Notes under the pieces: model-generated
Seen by the model: only the letters and a program-made list of their open reading frames with translations
What the model was told of the DNA's origin: nothing
The model's database searches: none
Virus record (IMG/VR): IMGVR_UViG_3300010300_000103
Span: 1 to 24,161 of that record
Strand: one strand, 5' to 3'
Source: a virus
Length of the DNA stretch: 24,161 bases
Part shown: positions 6,499-14,106 of the stretch, piece by piece
Layout: each line of letters begins with the position of its first letter
How positions within the stretch are numbered: position 1 is the stretch's first letter
Position numbers and translations under genes: made by a program

Positions 6499-6951
6499 TT
6501 AGCATTCAAAGATTGATACCGATATGTGTGAATACTCATATGTATCATCATCAATTTTTGAACAATAATATTTGGTACCAGTCACAGATACAACCAAATG
6601 ATCATCCGTTAAACATTGGGCGTCCACCAATCCATCCAAAACGGCTTTGATACAGTTATCAACATCCGGTTTTGATGCATGAAACAATCGTTCTGATGGA
6701 ATTTCTCGGTGTTTCATTCTTTGGGGACGTGGAAAAACGAATGTGATTCCAATCGTAACCGGATAATCGATGGTTTTGAAATCTTCATATTCAGCCAATA
6801 AAAGCGCCGTTTCTTGGATGAACTGACGTTTCCATACAACATAATCTTTCGGCATATATGAATGACTTGTTTTTGTTACGCGTGGACGTGGACACGATTT
6901 TGGTTCCAAAAGATAATCGAAATGAAATGATTTTTTGTTATTGTTTTCCAT
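6499..6951 (-). CDS. rusA: RusA-family Holliday junction resolvase
   Basis: A 150-residue nuclease that would cut four-way DNA junctions made during phage recombination and replication, clearing branches before packaging. The family signature KPDVDNCIKAVLDGL (94-108) is intact, with metal-binding Asp candidates D96, D98 and D106, followed by DDH (116-118). RPRVTK (22-27) and the YMPKDYVVWK region (32-41) match the N-terminal substrate-binding part. Length is close to the usual 120-150. AAGGA lies in the last codons of the upstream regulator gene, which overlaps by 14 bases, so translation is probably coupled. It is followed by the primase gene after a 98-base gap with a hairpin. Confidence 0.88.
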   Translation of the reverse strand: MENNNKKSFHFDYLLEPKSCPRPRVTKTSHSYMPKDYVVWKRQFIQETALLLAEYEDFKTIDYPVTIGITFVFPRPQRMKHREIPSERLFHASKPDVDNCIKAVLDGLVDAQCLTDDHLVVSVTGTKYYCSKIDDDTYEYSHISVSIFEC

Positions 6952-7195
6952 TGTTTATCATCCTTTTGAATTGTGTTTGGAATACAGCCATTTGTATTTT
7001 TTGAGCTATTTTTTCTTGTTCCGAAAAATCATCCGTGAAACATTCAGCCAATGCAATAATGTTTTTGAATGTCGGACAATGATTCCCTTCGATCCAATTA
7101 TAATATGTTTGTCTGGATACACCTAATTGTTGACATATCGATGTAACCGACATTTTTTTGATAAGTTGTAAATCATCCATAAGATTTTTTAACAT
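6938..7195 (-). CDS. XRE-type transcriptional regulator (Cro/repressor-like)
   Basis: An 85-residue DNA-binding protein. Residues about 10-50 form a helix-turn-helix: MSVTSICQQLGVSRQTYYNW is a textbook first-helix, turn and recognition-helix pattern, followed by EGNHCPTFKNIIALAECF. There is no room for a dimerisation or protease-like C-terminal domain, so it resembles Cro or a small repressor. AAGGAG lies 7 nt before the ATG at 7195. It is first in the minus-strand replication unit and faces away from the + genes at 7314, with overlapping promoter elements and inverted repeats between them. Autoregulation and control of the divergent genes are inferred from this arrangement. Confidence 0.82.
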   Translation of the reverse strand: MLKNLMDDLQLIKKMSVTSICQQLGVSRQTYYNWIEGNHCPTFKNIIALAECFTDDFSEQEKIAQKIQMAVFQTQFKRMINNGKQ

Positions 7196-7222
7196 TTTTA
7201 TCTCCTTTTTTATATTAAAGTA

Positions 7223-7293
7223 TTGACAAGTAAATAGTTACACATTATTGTATAACTATACTTTACAGTATCAAATAATATTTTACACGTCAA
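7223..7293. promoter_or_regulatory. Divergent overlapping promoters with operator-like inverted repeats
   Basis: On +, TTGACA (7223-7228) and TATTGT (7246-7251) are 17 bp apart. On minus, TTGACG (7293-7288) and TACTGT (7270-7265) are 17 bp apart. An inverted repeat with arms TAGTTACACA (7235-7244) and TGTATAACTA (7249-7258), one mismatch, covers the + -10. A second, ATACTTTACAGTAT (7258-7271), covers the minus -10. Both starts fall near 7258. This is the layout of a repressor-controlled switch. Confidence 0.55.
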
Positions 7294-7313
7294 ACAAAAA
7301 AAGGAAAAAAACA

Positions 7314-7463
7314 ATGAACAATCTTATAATCGATACAATGTGGAATTTTCATTTCTTATTGGCCAATTTTCGACCGCTCTTTCATCTCGGTGGTGTTATT
7401 CTTACAATCATTATTCTATTTTTGCTACTTTTGGAGGAAACAAACAATGATCAAAAAAAATAA
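7314..7463 (+). CDS. Small single-pass membrane protein
   Basis: A 49-residue protein with one strong hydrophobic segment (LGGVILTIIILFLLLL, about residues 26-41) and a charged C-terminus, so a single membrane span is likely. Function unknown; short early membrane proteins in phages include host-takeover and superinfection-exclusion factors, but nothing here identifies one. AAAGGAAAAAAACAATG is the same leader type as the small genes at 1843-2591. It is the first gene of the + unit from the divergent promoter region, and its last 17 bases overlap the exonuclease start, suggesting coupling. Confidence 0.6.
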   Translation: MNNLIIDTMWNFHFLLANFRPLFHLGGVILTIIILFLLLLEETNNDQKK

Positions 7464-8034
7464 TACAAAAATCGTTATTGATTGCGAAACATCCGGTTTG
7501 AATCCGGAAAAACACCAAATCATTGAAGTATGTATAGCTACATTGGATGATAACAATGAAATCGTGGATATGTGGTCACAACGATGTCAATTTGAATATA
7601 AACGCGCCGATTCTACCGCATTGAAAATCAACGGATACGAAAACGATCGTGAGCTTTGGAATAATGCAGTATCTCAAAATGCGATTGCCATCGAACTTCG
7701 AAACCGCATAGCCGGAAAAACAATCATTGGTCACAATGTGAAATTCGATATGGATTTCATTGTGGAATTGTGGCGCGTACAAGGTATTTCAAAACCCAAA
7801 TATGACTATCGATTCATTGATACGGTTGTTTTGTGTCATTACCATCTTGATTTCCTTGGTATGTCTTTATCTTTGGATACTGTACGGAAATTCTTTGGAT
7901 GGTCTTTGGAAGGAAACCACACCGCAACAAAAGACGTTCATGACACCGCCAAATTATATCGAAAACTTATGAACGCCGGCCGGCTTCATCGATTTCAATG
8001 GATCATCTCTTATTTGATTCGACTATCAATTTGA
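7447..8034 (+). CDS. DEDDh 3'-5' exonuclease (DNA polymerase III epsilon-like)
   Basis: A 195-residue nuclease predicted to remove nucleotides from 3' ends, as in proofreading or recombination end-processing. Exo I is IDCETSGL (D12, E14), Exo II is GHNVKFDMDF (95-104, with D101), and Exo III is HTATKDVHDT (158-167, H158 and D163), so all DEDDh residues are present. GGAGG lies 7-8 nt before the ATG at 7447, inside the end of the membrane protein gene. The last 20 residues (RFQWIISYLIRLSI) are hydrophobic and may be a read-through tail: the 3' end overlaps the convergent coiled-coil gene by 32 bases. No polymerase gene is adjacent, so it may work alone. Confidence 0.85.
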   Translation: MIKKNNTKIVIDCETSGLNPEKHQIIEVCIATLDDNNEIVDMWSQRCQFEYKRADSTALKINGYENDRELWNNAVSQNAIAIELRNRIAGKTIIGHNVKFDMDFIVELWRVQGISKPKYDYRFIDTVVLCHYHLDFLGMSLSLDTVRKFFGWSLEGNHTATKDVHDTAKLYRKLMNAGRLHRFQWIISYLIRLSI

Positions 8035-8446
8035 TTCCGGAAATCTGACCATCCAAATGTGTCACCTTTTGTTCCAAAACTGATATTCTGGATGAAATAT
8101 CATCAAATTTTGTCGCTATTGTCGTTAATTTTTCGGTGATGTTTTCCATTTTTCCGGTGGTTGAATCCAATTTGGAAGATATGGAATTTGTGATGGTTTT
8201 TCGTTCATCATCCAGTTTTCCAACCACTTCATCATATTTCGTTCGCAGTTTTTCCTCGCGTACTTCGAATTTCAACAATTGTTGTTCCTCATTTGCGGCG
8301 TTCAAACGTGTGATTTCATCGATTTTCAAAAGGAAACGACTGTTCATTTCATCCAATCGTTTTTCACTTTTTGTATCTCTATATACAAGATAAGCCGCGA
8401 ACAATCCCATCGCGCCATTTTGCAACAATATATCGATGAATTCCAT
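8003..8446 (-). CDS. Holin-like protein: N-terminal membrane segment plus long coiled coil
   Basis: A 147-residue protein. Residues about 5-22 (DILLQNGAMGLFAAYLVY) form one membrane segment, followed by a long charged helical region (25-145) with heptad character. The N-terminus resembles BhlA/UviB-type holin-like proteins, but the coiled coil is much longer than usual in that family. Position next to a candidate cell-wall enzyme supports a lysis role, by inference. The ATG at 8446 is preferred because AGGA is 6 nt away; the ATG at 8452 would sit directly on it. It is the last gene of the long minus-strand late block and overlaps the exonuclease end by 32 bases. A spanin-like or tail-associated role is an alternative. 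Confidence 0.55.
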   Translation of the reverse strand: MEFIDILLQNGAMGLFAAYLVYRDTKSEKRLDEMNSRFLLKIDEITRLNAANEEQQLLKFEVREEKLRTKYDEVVGKLDDERKTITNSISSKLDSTTGKMENITEKLTTIATKFDDISSRISVLEQKVTHLDGQISGIKLIVESNKR

Positions 8447-8454
8447 TTCCATTC

Positions 8455-8655
8455 CTAAATTCCATTTTTTTCGATAAACGCTTTGGTGATGGGTACAATC
8501 AATTCAATGATATTTTCAGCTACAATATCTTTTAATTCGTCTTTGTCTACTCTTTTATCATCAGCGCGCGCCGCTTGGACATCTTCGACAATCTTTTTTG
8601 TTTGGTCTTGAAAAATCTGTATCAATTCAAGCCATGGAACCTTAATATTCTTCAT
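8455..8655 (-). CDS. Hypothetical 66-residue helical protein
   Basis: The protein starts MKNIKVPWLELIQIF and is Asp/Lys/Glu-rich with amphipathic helices; the C-terminal half (DIVAENIIELIVPITKAF) is hydrophobic on one face. It has no full membrane span. The start at 8655 lies inside the last codons of the preceding gene (14-base overlap), with GGAAA about 7 nt upstream. It stops 8 bases before the holin-like start. Position between a candidate wall hydrolase and a holin-like gene suggests a lysis accessory, but no family is recognised. Confidence 0.6.
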   Translation of the reverse strand: MKNIKVPWLELIQIFQDQTKKIVEDVQAARADDKRVDKDELKDIVAENIIELIVPITKAFIEKNGI

Positions 8656-9238
8656 TATATTTTCCAGTAATAAGAGTATATGTGAATGTTGGCCATCCAC
8701 GAAATTCGATTTGTTTCCTACATAATAACATGAAATGATCGAATTCGATAGGACTAGCGAAAACTTGACATCCAGCTGACCATTTATCCACGAATACCGA
8801 TTCACGCGAAGGATTTGAACGATGAATGTTGATTCCGAAAATCCCTTGGTCTACTACTTGCGATTCTTCCGCAACTTCATCACGATCCGAATCTCGCCAA
8901 ACACGGACGGGTAACCTTTGACATAAAGCGTCGTATTTTCCACGATGTTTTCCGATTTGCCATCCTCCACAAACCTGTTGTGGACTACACATCACCGCGG
9001 TTCCCTTCTTTCGTCCATTCAATAACCAATATTTTCCAGGTTCGGTTGTTATACGATATTTGTGATGTTTCCAATGTCCGGTTTGTTTATATGCGACATG
9101 TAACCAATCATCAAAGCGATTTGGAACGGCGGCGCCCAATGGCGTTCGAACACCAATAATATTCAAGTTGAAATCACCATTTTCGAAAACCTTGAAACCA
9201 GCCGATTCGACGATATCAAGTATGTGTGGTCTTTTCAT
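8642..9238 (-). CDS. Conserved phage protein, putative cell-wall enzyme (lysis candidate)
   Basis: A 198-residue protein with two conserved blocks known to me from many phages. The first is YRITTEPGKYW (61-71), then GTAVMCSPQQ (79-88), IGKHRGKYDALCQ (95-107) and VRVWRDSD (111-118). The second is GINIHRSNP (135-143) and WSAGCQVF (153-160). The His then S-x-G-C arrangement resembles the L,D-transpeptidase (YkuD) active site H...SHGC, so a peptidoglycan-acting fold is inferred; catalysis is not proven. It has no signal peptide. It overlaps the tail hub gene by ATGA and is followed by the small helical and holin-like genes, the position of an endolysin. Confidence 0.6.
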   Translation of the reverse strand: MKRPHILDIVESAGFKVFENGDFNLNIIGVRTPLGAAVPNRFDDWLHVAYKQTGHWKHHKYRITTEPGKYWLLNGRKKGTAVMCSPQQVCGGWQIGKHRGKYDALCQRLPVRVWRDSDRDEVAEESQVVDQGIFGINIHRSNPSRESVFVDKWSAGCQVFASPIEFDHFMLLCRKQIEFRGWPTFTYTLITGKYNEEY

Positions 9239-10872
9239 AATATTGTCCTATTGTTTACGATGGGATTGTCTTCTATCATCAAAGTGTACATCCATTGTTT
9301 GTCTTGATATTCTTTAGCTATGATTTGACATTTTATCCGATTCATTCCGTGGATGATGGATGTCAATGTAACAACATCACCCAAATAGAGATAGCCATAT
9401 TCGAAATCTGATTGGATATCCACCGTGAAATATCCCAAAGCACGTTGACGAAGTATATTGGCACCAATCCGTTGAACCGTGGAAAAATCTGTGACGAATT
9501 CCAATTCGATTTCCTGTTTTCGTACACCAAAACGATTTTTGGAAATTGTCGTGTATTCGCTTTCTTTGATGGTGTAATATCCCAAATATTTATCAAAAAA
9601 TCCACTGTATCCATATTTCAATGTAACTTCATTGATGATTTCATCCGATGATATGGATGGCTGGATTGGTGATATCAAACGACAATTATCATCTACTTGA
9701 AAATCAAATAGCGACGATGGATTGTTGCGAAAAATCATTGGTGTGATTGGTCGCAATCCGTTCGGACCGTTCACAATCTCCAATGGTAAGAATGGAATCA
9801 TATGTGTTTGGATGAACTGTTGAACGGTTATATCTGTGTTGATGTATCCGGTGAATTTGTATACATTCAGATATTCACGAATGGAATCGAAAGAAGGAAA
9901 ATCGATATTGGCTTTGGTTTTCATCAAAAGATACAACAATAAATCACCGGCTTTTTCCAACGCTCCATCACCAAAAGGATTTGGAAAACCACCACCATTT
10001 GTCCATCGGATCCAATAATATGGATTTCCAGCGTTTTCCGATGTGCTTTGATTTCCTTCGATGGCCGTGGATGTTGTTATAACACTGATTTCATTACCAA
10101 GTAGATCAAACGATTGTGAAATGGATATCGACGCGGTGTTGTGTGCAAAATCAACCACCTCCACCGATGTAGCTTCAACCGGATGACCGGCCACCATTAA
10201 TTCAAAAACACCGCCAACCGTGTTTTGTTCGTTGTTCAAATAAGCCGGTGTACAATATATATCGGCGTTGAATATTCCACCGGTGGATGTTGTTTGTGGA
10301 ATTTGATTCCCCGGTGAACCAATGATGAATGGATATACTTTTCCAATGGCAGTTGAATCATGTGGATCCACGAATGTTTGATATGATATTTTCTTTTCTG
10401 GATCCACAATTTGGATGATTTGATCATCCGTTTCATTTTCGATTGAAAACGCTACATATCCAATTGGCTGATCTACGTGTCCAAAAACGGGTTGTGTAAC
10501 TTTTCCTTTCATCATGACCACGCGTTGTTCATACGTGTGGACCGGCTGAAATTCACGTATCAAAATGTAAGATATTTCACATGGTGATTCGTCCAAAAGA
10601 TTTCCTTGGAATCTTTGTTGTGATACATTGATATTATCAAAATATACCTCCATCGGAATGGAATTGGATTCAGCATTGAAGCCCAAAACCGACGATTCCA
10701 AACGAAAATCCGGATCGTCGATGGCGCCTTGAAATGATATCGTGGTTCCATCATCTTTTTCGATTTCGATTGGCATTGTGGAAAATCTATATGTTTGACC
10801 ATTCCAATCCAATTCCATCAAAAAAACAATATCCGAACCAAGTAATTCAATGTATGATGGAGCTAATTTCAT
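9235..10872 (-). CDS. Tail hub / tail tip structural protein
   Basis: A 545-residue beta-rich protein beginning MKLAPSYIELLGSDIVFLME. The position, downstream of the tape measure and a large tail protein, is where siphovirus distal tail and hub proteins lie. The C-terminal third (about 400-545) has the look of a hub: repeated domain-like strands, LEFVTDFSTVQRIGANILR, then GYLYLGDVVTLTS and a final barrel-like segment (KCQIIAKEYQDKQWMYTL). No enzymatic motif is seen. Its ATG overlaps the upstream stop as ATGA, and its own stop overlaps the next start the same way, so these three genes are tightly coupled. Exact identity (distal tail versus hub) is not resolved. Confidence 0.65.
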   Translation of the reverse strand: MKLAPSYIELLGSDIVFLMELDWNGQTYRFSTMPIEIEKDDGTTISFQGAIDDPDFRLESSVLGFNAESNSIPMEVYFDNINVSQQRFQGNLLDESPCEISYILIREFQPVHTYEQRVVMMKGKVTQPVFGHVDQPIGYVAFSIENETDDQIIQIVDPEKKISYQTFVDPHDSTAIGKVYPFIIGSPGNQIPQTTSTGGIFNADIYCTPAYLNNEQNTVGGVFELMVAGHPVEATSVEVVDFAHNTASISISQSFDLLGNEISVITTSTAIEGNQSTSENAGNPYYWIRWTNGGGFPNPFGDGALEKAGDLLLYLLMKTKANIDFPSFDSIREYLNVYKFTGYINTDITVQQFIQTHMIPFLPLEIVNGPNGLRPITPMIFRNNPSSLFDFQVDDNCRLISPIQPSISSDEIINEVTLKYGYSGFFDKYLGYYTIKESEYTTISKNRFGVRKQEIELEFVTDFSTVQRIGANILRQRALGYFTVDIQSDFEYGYLYLGDVVTLTSIIHGMNRIKCQIIAKEYQDKQWMYTLMIEDNPIVNNRTIL

Positions 10873-13800
10873 GTTATCTCTCTGATATCAATTTGTGAAA
10901 TTCTGTAACATTCATCGACATTTTCATCACCCAAAACATTATCAATCGATATGTTTGATGTTGTAATGCCATATATGAAATCTTGATATCTGTTTAACAC
11001 TCTTTTTGTGAGACCGGCTTTAATCGCTGGAATATATACAATCGGTTTTCCAGCGCCATCCAAATAAGTATACAATCCAATCATCGAATACGGAATATCA
11101 CCATAATTCGCGATTGAATATGTTTGGGTGTCTGTGTTTAATGTGCTGAAATAATCACCATCAAACGATGATTCGAACAATGTTGTTTGATCGACGGGAT
11201 CCGTCCATGAAATTCTAGCGGTTCGATGTCCAATACTTCGAACACGTGTTTTAATTTGGTTATCTGTTGTTTGATATATATCCGTGTTTGATTCATAGGT
11301 TATTGATCTTCCACGACCATATTGTGGTGCGAAAATAAACATGGAACCGTGGATAATTTGGCCAATTTCAAAATATGAATCCACGATGGTTTGTGAAGGA
11401 AATGATATTTTCCAACGTGATGATGATAAAACGGAATGTGTGATTGTTACTTGTCTGGAATATACTTTGAATGTTCCGGTGTATGGTTCGGTGTCATCGA
11501 TTCCATCCAAAACAAACGTGGCCGGTTTTCCGGTTGTACTACCCATAACACCGGATGAATTTGATATGATACGACGATATTTTGTTGAGGTTAAATATGT
11601 GAGCTCACATATACAACCCGCAAATTCATTTTCGAACGCATAAAAGGAACCACCACCGGATGTTGTGGAACGTACTGTTGAACCAATCCGAATCAAATCA
11701 CAAACCAATCCATCCGACATATTAATAACACCAAGCGATGTCCATGAACCAAACGCTTCATAATATAATGTAAATTCACGAAAATTACATCCTAGTAATG
11801 TAACGGCGCCCATGTTGTTTGTGGATATGTCTCTAACGGTATCATTTCCATATGTATACCAAACAATATCTTGTGCGGATGTGTTGGTTGATTGCCATTT
11901 TACACGTGGCGATGTGTTCACGTCAAACATCATACGTTCCAAAGCGAAATCATATTGTCGTTTGATTTGGTATTGATCGCCAATTCGCGCCGGTCCATCT
12001 ATGGTTGATATTGAACATCCACCATTCACAAATTGTTTCAATCCGGTGGATGGATACGGAACACCAATCAATGATGGTATTTCATCAAATCCAGTTAATC
12101 CAAAATGGAATTCATACCAATATGTCGATACTTGTGATGTGGATGTGGTAATATGTCCCCATTTTATAGTGCGGCCGGATGTGATTGATGATGTGGATGT
12201 CACGCCGGCGTTCGCGATTTCACGCCATGTTTTTCGGCTTTTGTACACATCGTATGTATCCCATACAATGATATTTGAACCCGTAAAAGATACCAAAAAT
12301 TCGATCTGTTCGGTGTTGTGTCCGGATGATGAACCCATCGATGTGGCGCCGGTTACATCGTACACATCAATCGCGTTTGTATCGATTCGTATTTCCACAA
12401 TGTAACGTGATGAACCATCATCAATAATCAATTCTACACCACGTTCCGTTGATGATGAGGAACCGCCCAATGTAGGTTTACAACGAAATCGAAGTAACAA
12501 ATTACCGGATGAACCGGATGTATATGTATAAAAAATTTGTCCACCGGACGAATTGCAGATTGTTCGCATTCTTCCATCGTTTATTGTATTCCCTACGGAT
12601 CCGGATACAGTTCGTGTCCACCATCCGGTTTCATGTGGCTCGTCGAATGGAAACCAAGTTGAATAGAAATTATTGATATCAAATTTGTTTGTATATATTC
12701 CAACATCATTTGTAACATCCAAAGATACATTCGACATTTGATTGTAGTAAATCACATGAACCGAATTATCATCCGGACCCGGATTTGAGATGTGACTGGA
12801 AAATAATCCACTTCGGCCATCAACATACCGCGCATGTATATCAATCAAACGTGTGATTGTATCATTATGACTTACCAAATATTGTTGTATTGGTGAAATA
12901 AAACCATCCAAATCACCATCGGATGAATAATATAAATTTGTTGAATAATATGTTGCTGATGATATCAATGTTCGTAATCTAAAAACCAAATGTTTTTCAC
13001 CATTCAGAATTTCATACGATGTACATTCACCATCTGATAACAAATTTGATGATAAATAACACGTAGACAAAGCCGATGAGCCGGCGCCACTATAATCCAC
13101 AATATCTTCATAGTCATTTCCAAGTATTTGATCGATAATCGACGATCCACCATCAGAAAATGACAATATCGATATAAAATCCGGATCTCGTATCCAAGTA
13201 AAAATGAAATCTCCATTCGTATCCGTGTATAAATCGATGCGATATATATAATCATCACCGGCGATTGATTCATCAACTTTTGAAAATGTCATTCCACCAT
13301 TCACGGATAAATATTGGATGATTCGATTTCGATGTGTATCCAAGGAATTGAACCAATAATGTTCCAAGATCAAAATGGTTTGTCCTCTGGAATAGGCCAT
13401 TCGAATTCGTTGTGGAATTTGTTCGTTTATGCTTATCTTTATATCCAAACATCCTTCATTCACCAATGTCCAATTATCACCATCATTTGTTGAACGATAT
13501 ATTGATATATTCGCGTAATTTGTACTATCATCGACTTGTAAAAATGCCAATAATATCGAACCATCATCCATCATACACATCGATGGAAATATATCTTGTG
13601 ATGATGTGTTTTGAACTTCCAATGTTAATTTGTTTGTCCACGTAGATGTTGTATCGGTATTCAAACACTTATCCACCAAAACATATTTATTATTTCCACT
13701 TGTGTATCTCTGGTAAGCTACAAGTTTATCGCCATTCGATAATGGTTGGACATATGGATAATTATATTGTTCTGTTGCTTCGGCGGCGATCATTTCAAAT

Positions 13801-14105
13801 CCGGATATACCATTTCGACCAAATTGACCATAATATGTTGATTCACCGGTTTCGGAAAACTTGAACATCGCCGGATTTTCAACATTTCCCGGTGTGCCTC
13901 CTTTGATTGTTTCAATGGTTATATCTTCCAAATCATCTTGATCTCCAAACGATGCCAATGACATATCGTTTTGTGTTAGATTCTTTGGACTTCCACAACG
14001 CGAACCGGCTTGTGTTGCGGTTGTGGATGAATAATCGATGGAATCAACATTGAATGGTGAGGGGACCAAAAATCCACGAAAATGTTCTTGTGTTTTTAAT
14101 GCCAT
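10869..14105 (-). CDS. Large tail protein with sialidase-like Asp-box repeats
   Basis: A 1078-residue protein, probably part of the tail tip and host binding. Residues about 120-430 look like a beta-propeller: an Asp-box SIYRSTNDGDNWTL (about 201-214), a second degenerate one near SVNGGMTF (about 267-274), and weaker SDGG/SSDGD turns further on. Residues about 500-700 are Ser/Thr/Gly-rich strands ending in WYEFHFG, resembling a LamG/concanavalin-like sandwich. Asp-boxes occur in sialidases and in non-enzymatic propellers; I do not see a full sialidase catalytic set, so binding is the safer reading. The ATG at 14105, 1 nt after the tape measure stop with TAGG upstream, is preferred over an in-frame ATG at 14177 inside the tape measure gene. 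Confidence 0.7.
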   Translation of the reverse strand: MALKTQEHFRGFLVPSPFNVDSIDYSSTTATQAGSRCGSPKNLTQNDMSLASFGDQDDLEDITIETIKGGTPGNVENPAMFKFSETGESTYYGQFGRNGISGFEMIAAEATEQYNYPYVQPLSNGDKLVAYQRYTSGNNKYVLVDKCLNTDTTSTWTNKLTLEVQNTSSQDIFPSMCMMDDGSILLAFLQVDDSTNYANISIYRSTNDGDNWTLVNEGCLDIKISINEQIPQRIRMAYSRGQTILILEHYWFNSLDTHRNRIIQYLSVNGGMTFSKVDESIAGDDYIYRIDLYTDTNGDFIFTWIRDPDFISILSFSDGGSSIIDQILGNDYEDIVDYSGAGSSALSTCYLSSNLLSDGECTSYEILNGEKHLVFRLRTLISSATYYSTNLYYSSDGDLDGFISPIQQYLVSHNDTITRLIDIHARYVDGRSGLFSSHISNPGPDDNSVHVIYYNQMSNVSLDVTNDVGIYTNKFDINNFYSTWFPFDEPHETGWWTRTVSGSVGNTINDGRMRTICNSSGGQIFYTYTSGSSGNLLLRFRCKPTLGGSSSSTERGVELIIDDGSSRYIVEIRIDTNAIDVYDVTGATSMGSSSGHNTEQIEFLVSFTGSNIIVWDTYDVYKSRKTWREIANAGVTSTSSITSGRTIKWGHITTSTSQVSTYWYEFHFGLTGFDEIPSLIGVPYPSTGLKQFVNGGCSISTIDGPARIGDQYQIKRQYDFALERMMFDVNTSPRVKWQSTNTSAQDIVWYTYGNDTVRDISTNNMGAVTLLGCNFREFTLYYEAFGSWTSLGVINMSDGLVCDLIRIGSTVRSTTSGGGSFYAFENEFAGCICELTYLTSTKYRRIISNSSGVMGSTTGKPATFVLDGIDDTEPYTGTFKVYSRQVTITHSVLSSSRWKISFPSQTIVDSYFEIGQIIHGSMFIFAPQYGRGRSITYESNTDIYQTTDNQIKTRVRSIGHRTARISWTDPVDQTTLFESSFDGDYFSTLNTDTQTYSIANYGDIPYSMIGLYTYLDGAGKPIVYIPAIKAGLTKRVLNRYQDFIYGITTSNISIDNVLGDENVDECYRISQIDIREIT

Positions 14106-14106
14106 T

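Noticed and set aside
8770-8790. TTATCCACG as an isolated DnaA box
   Set aside because: One mismatch, inside a coding region and alone; not comparable to the array at the window end.
12001-12405. 134-codon + frame inside the large tail protein gene
   Set aside because: It is a shadow of the minus-strand gene, with no ribosome binding site and no family resemblance.
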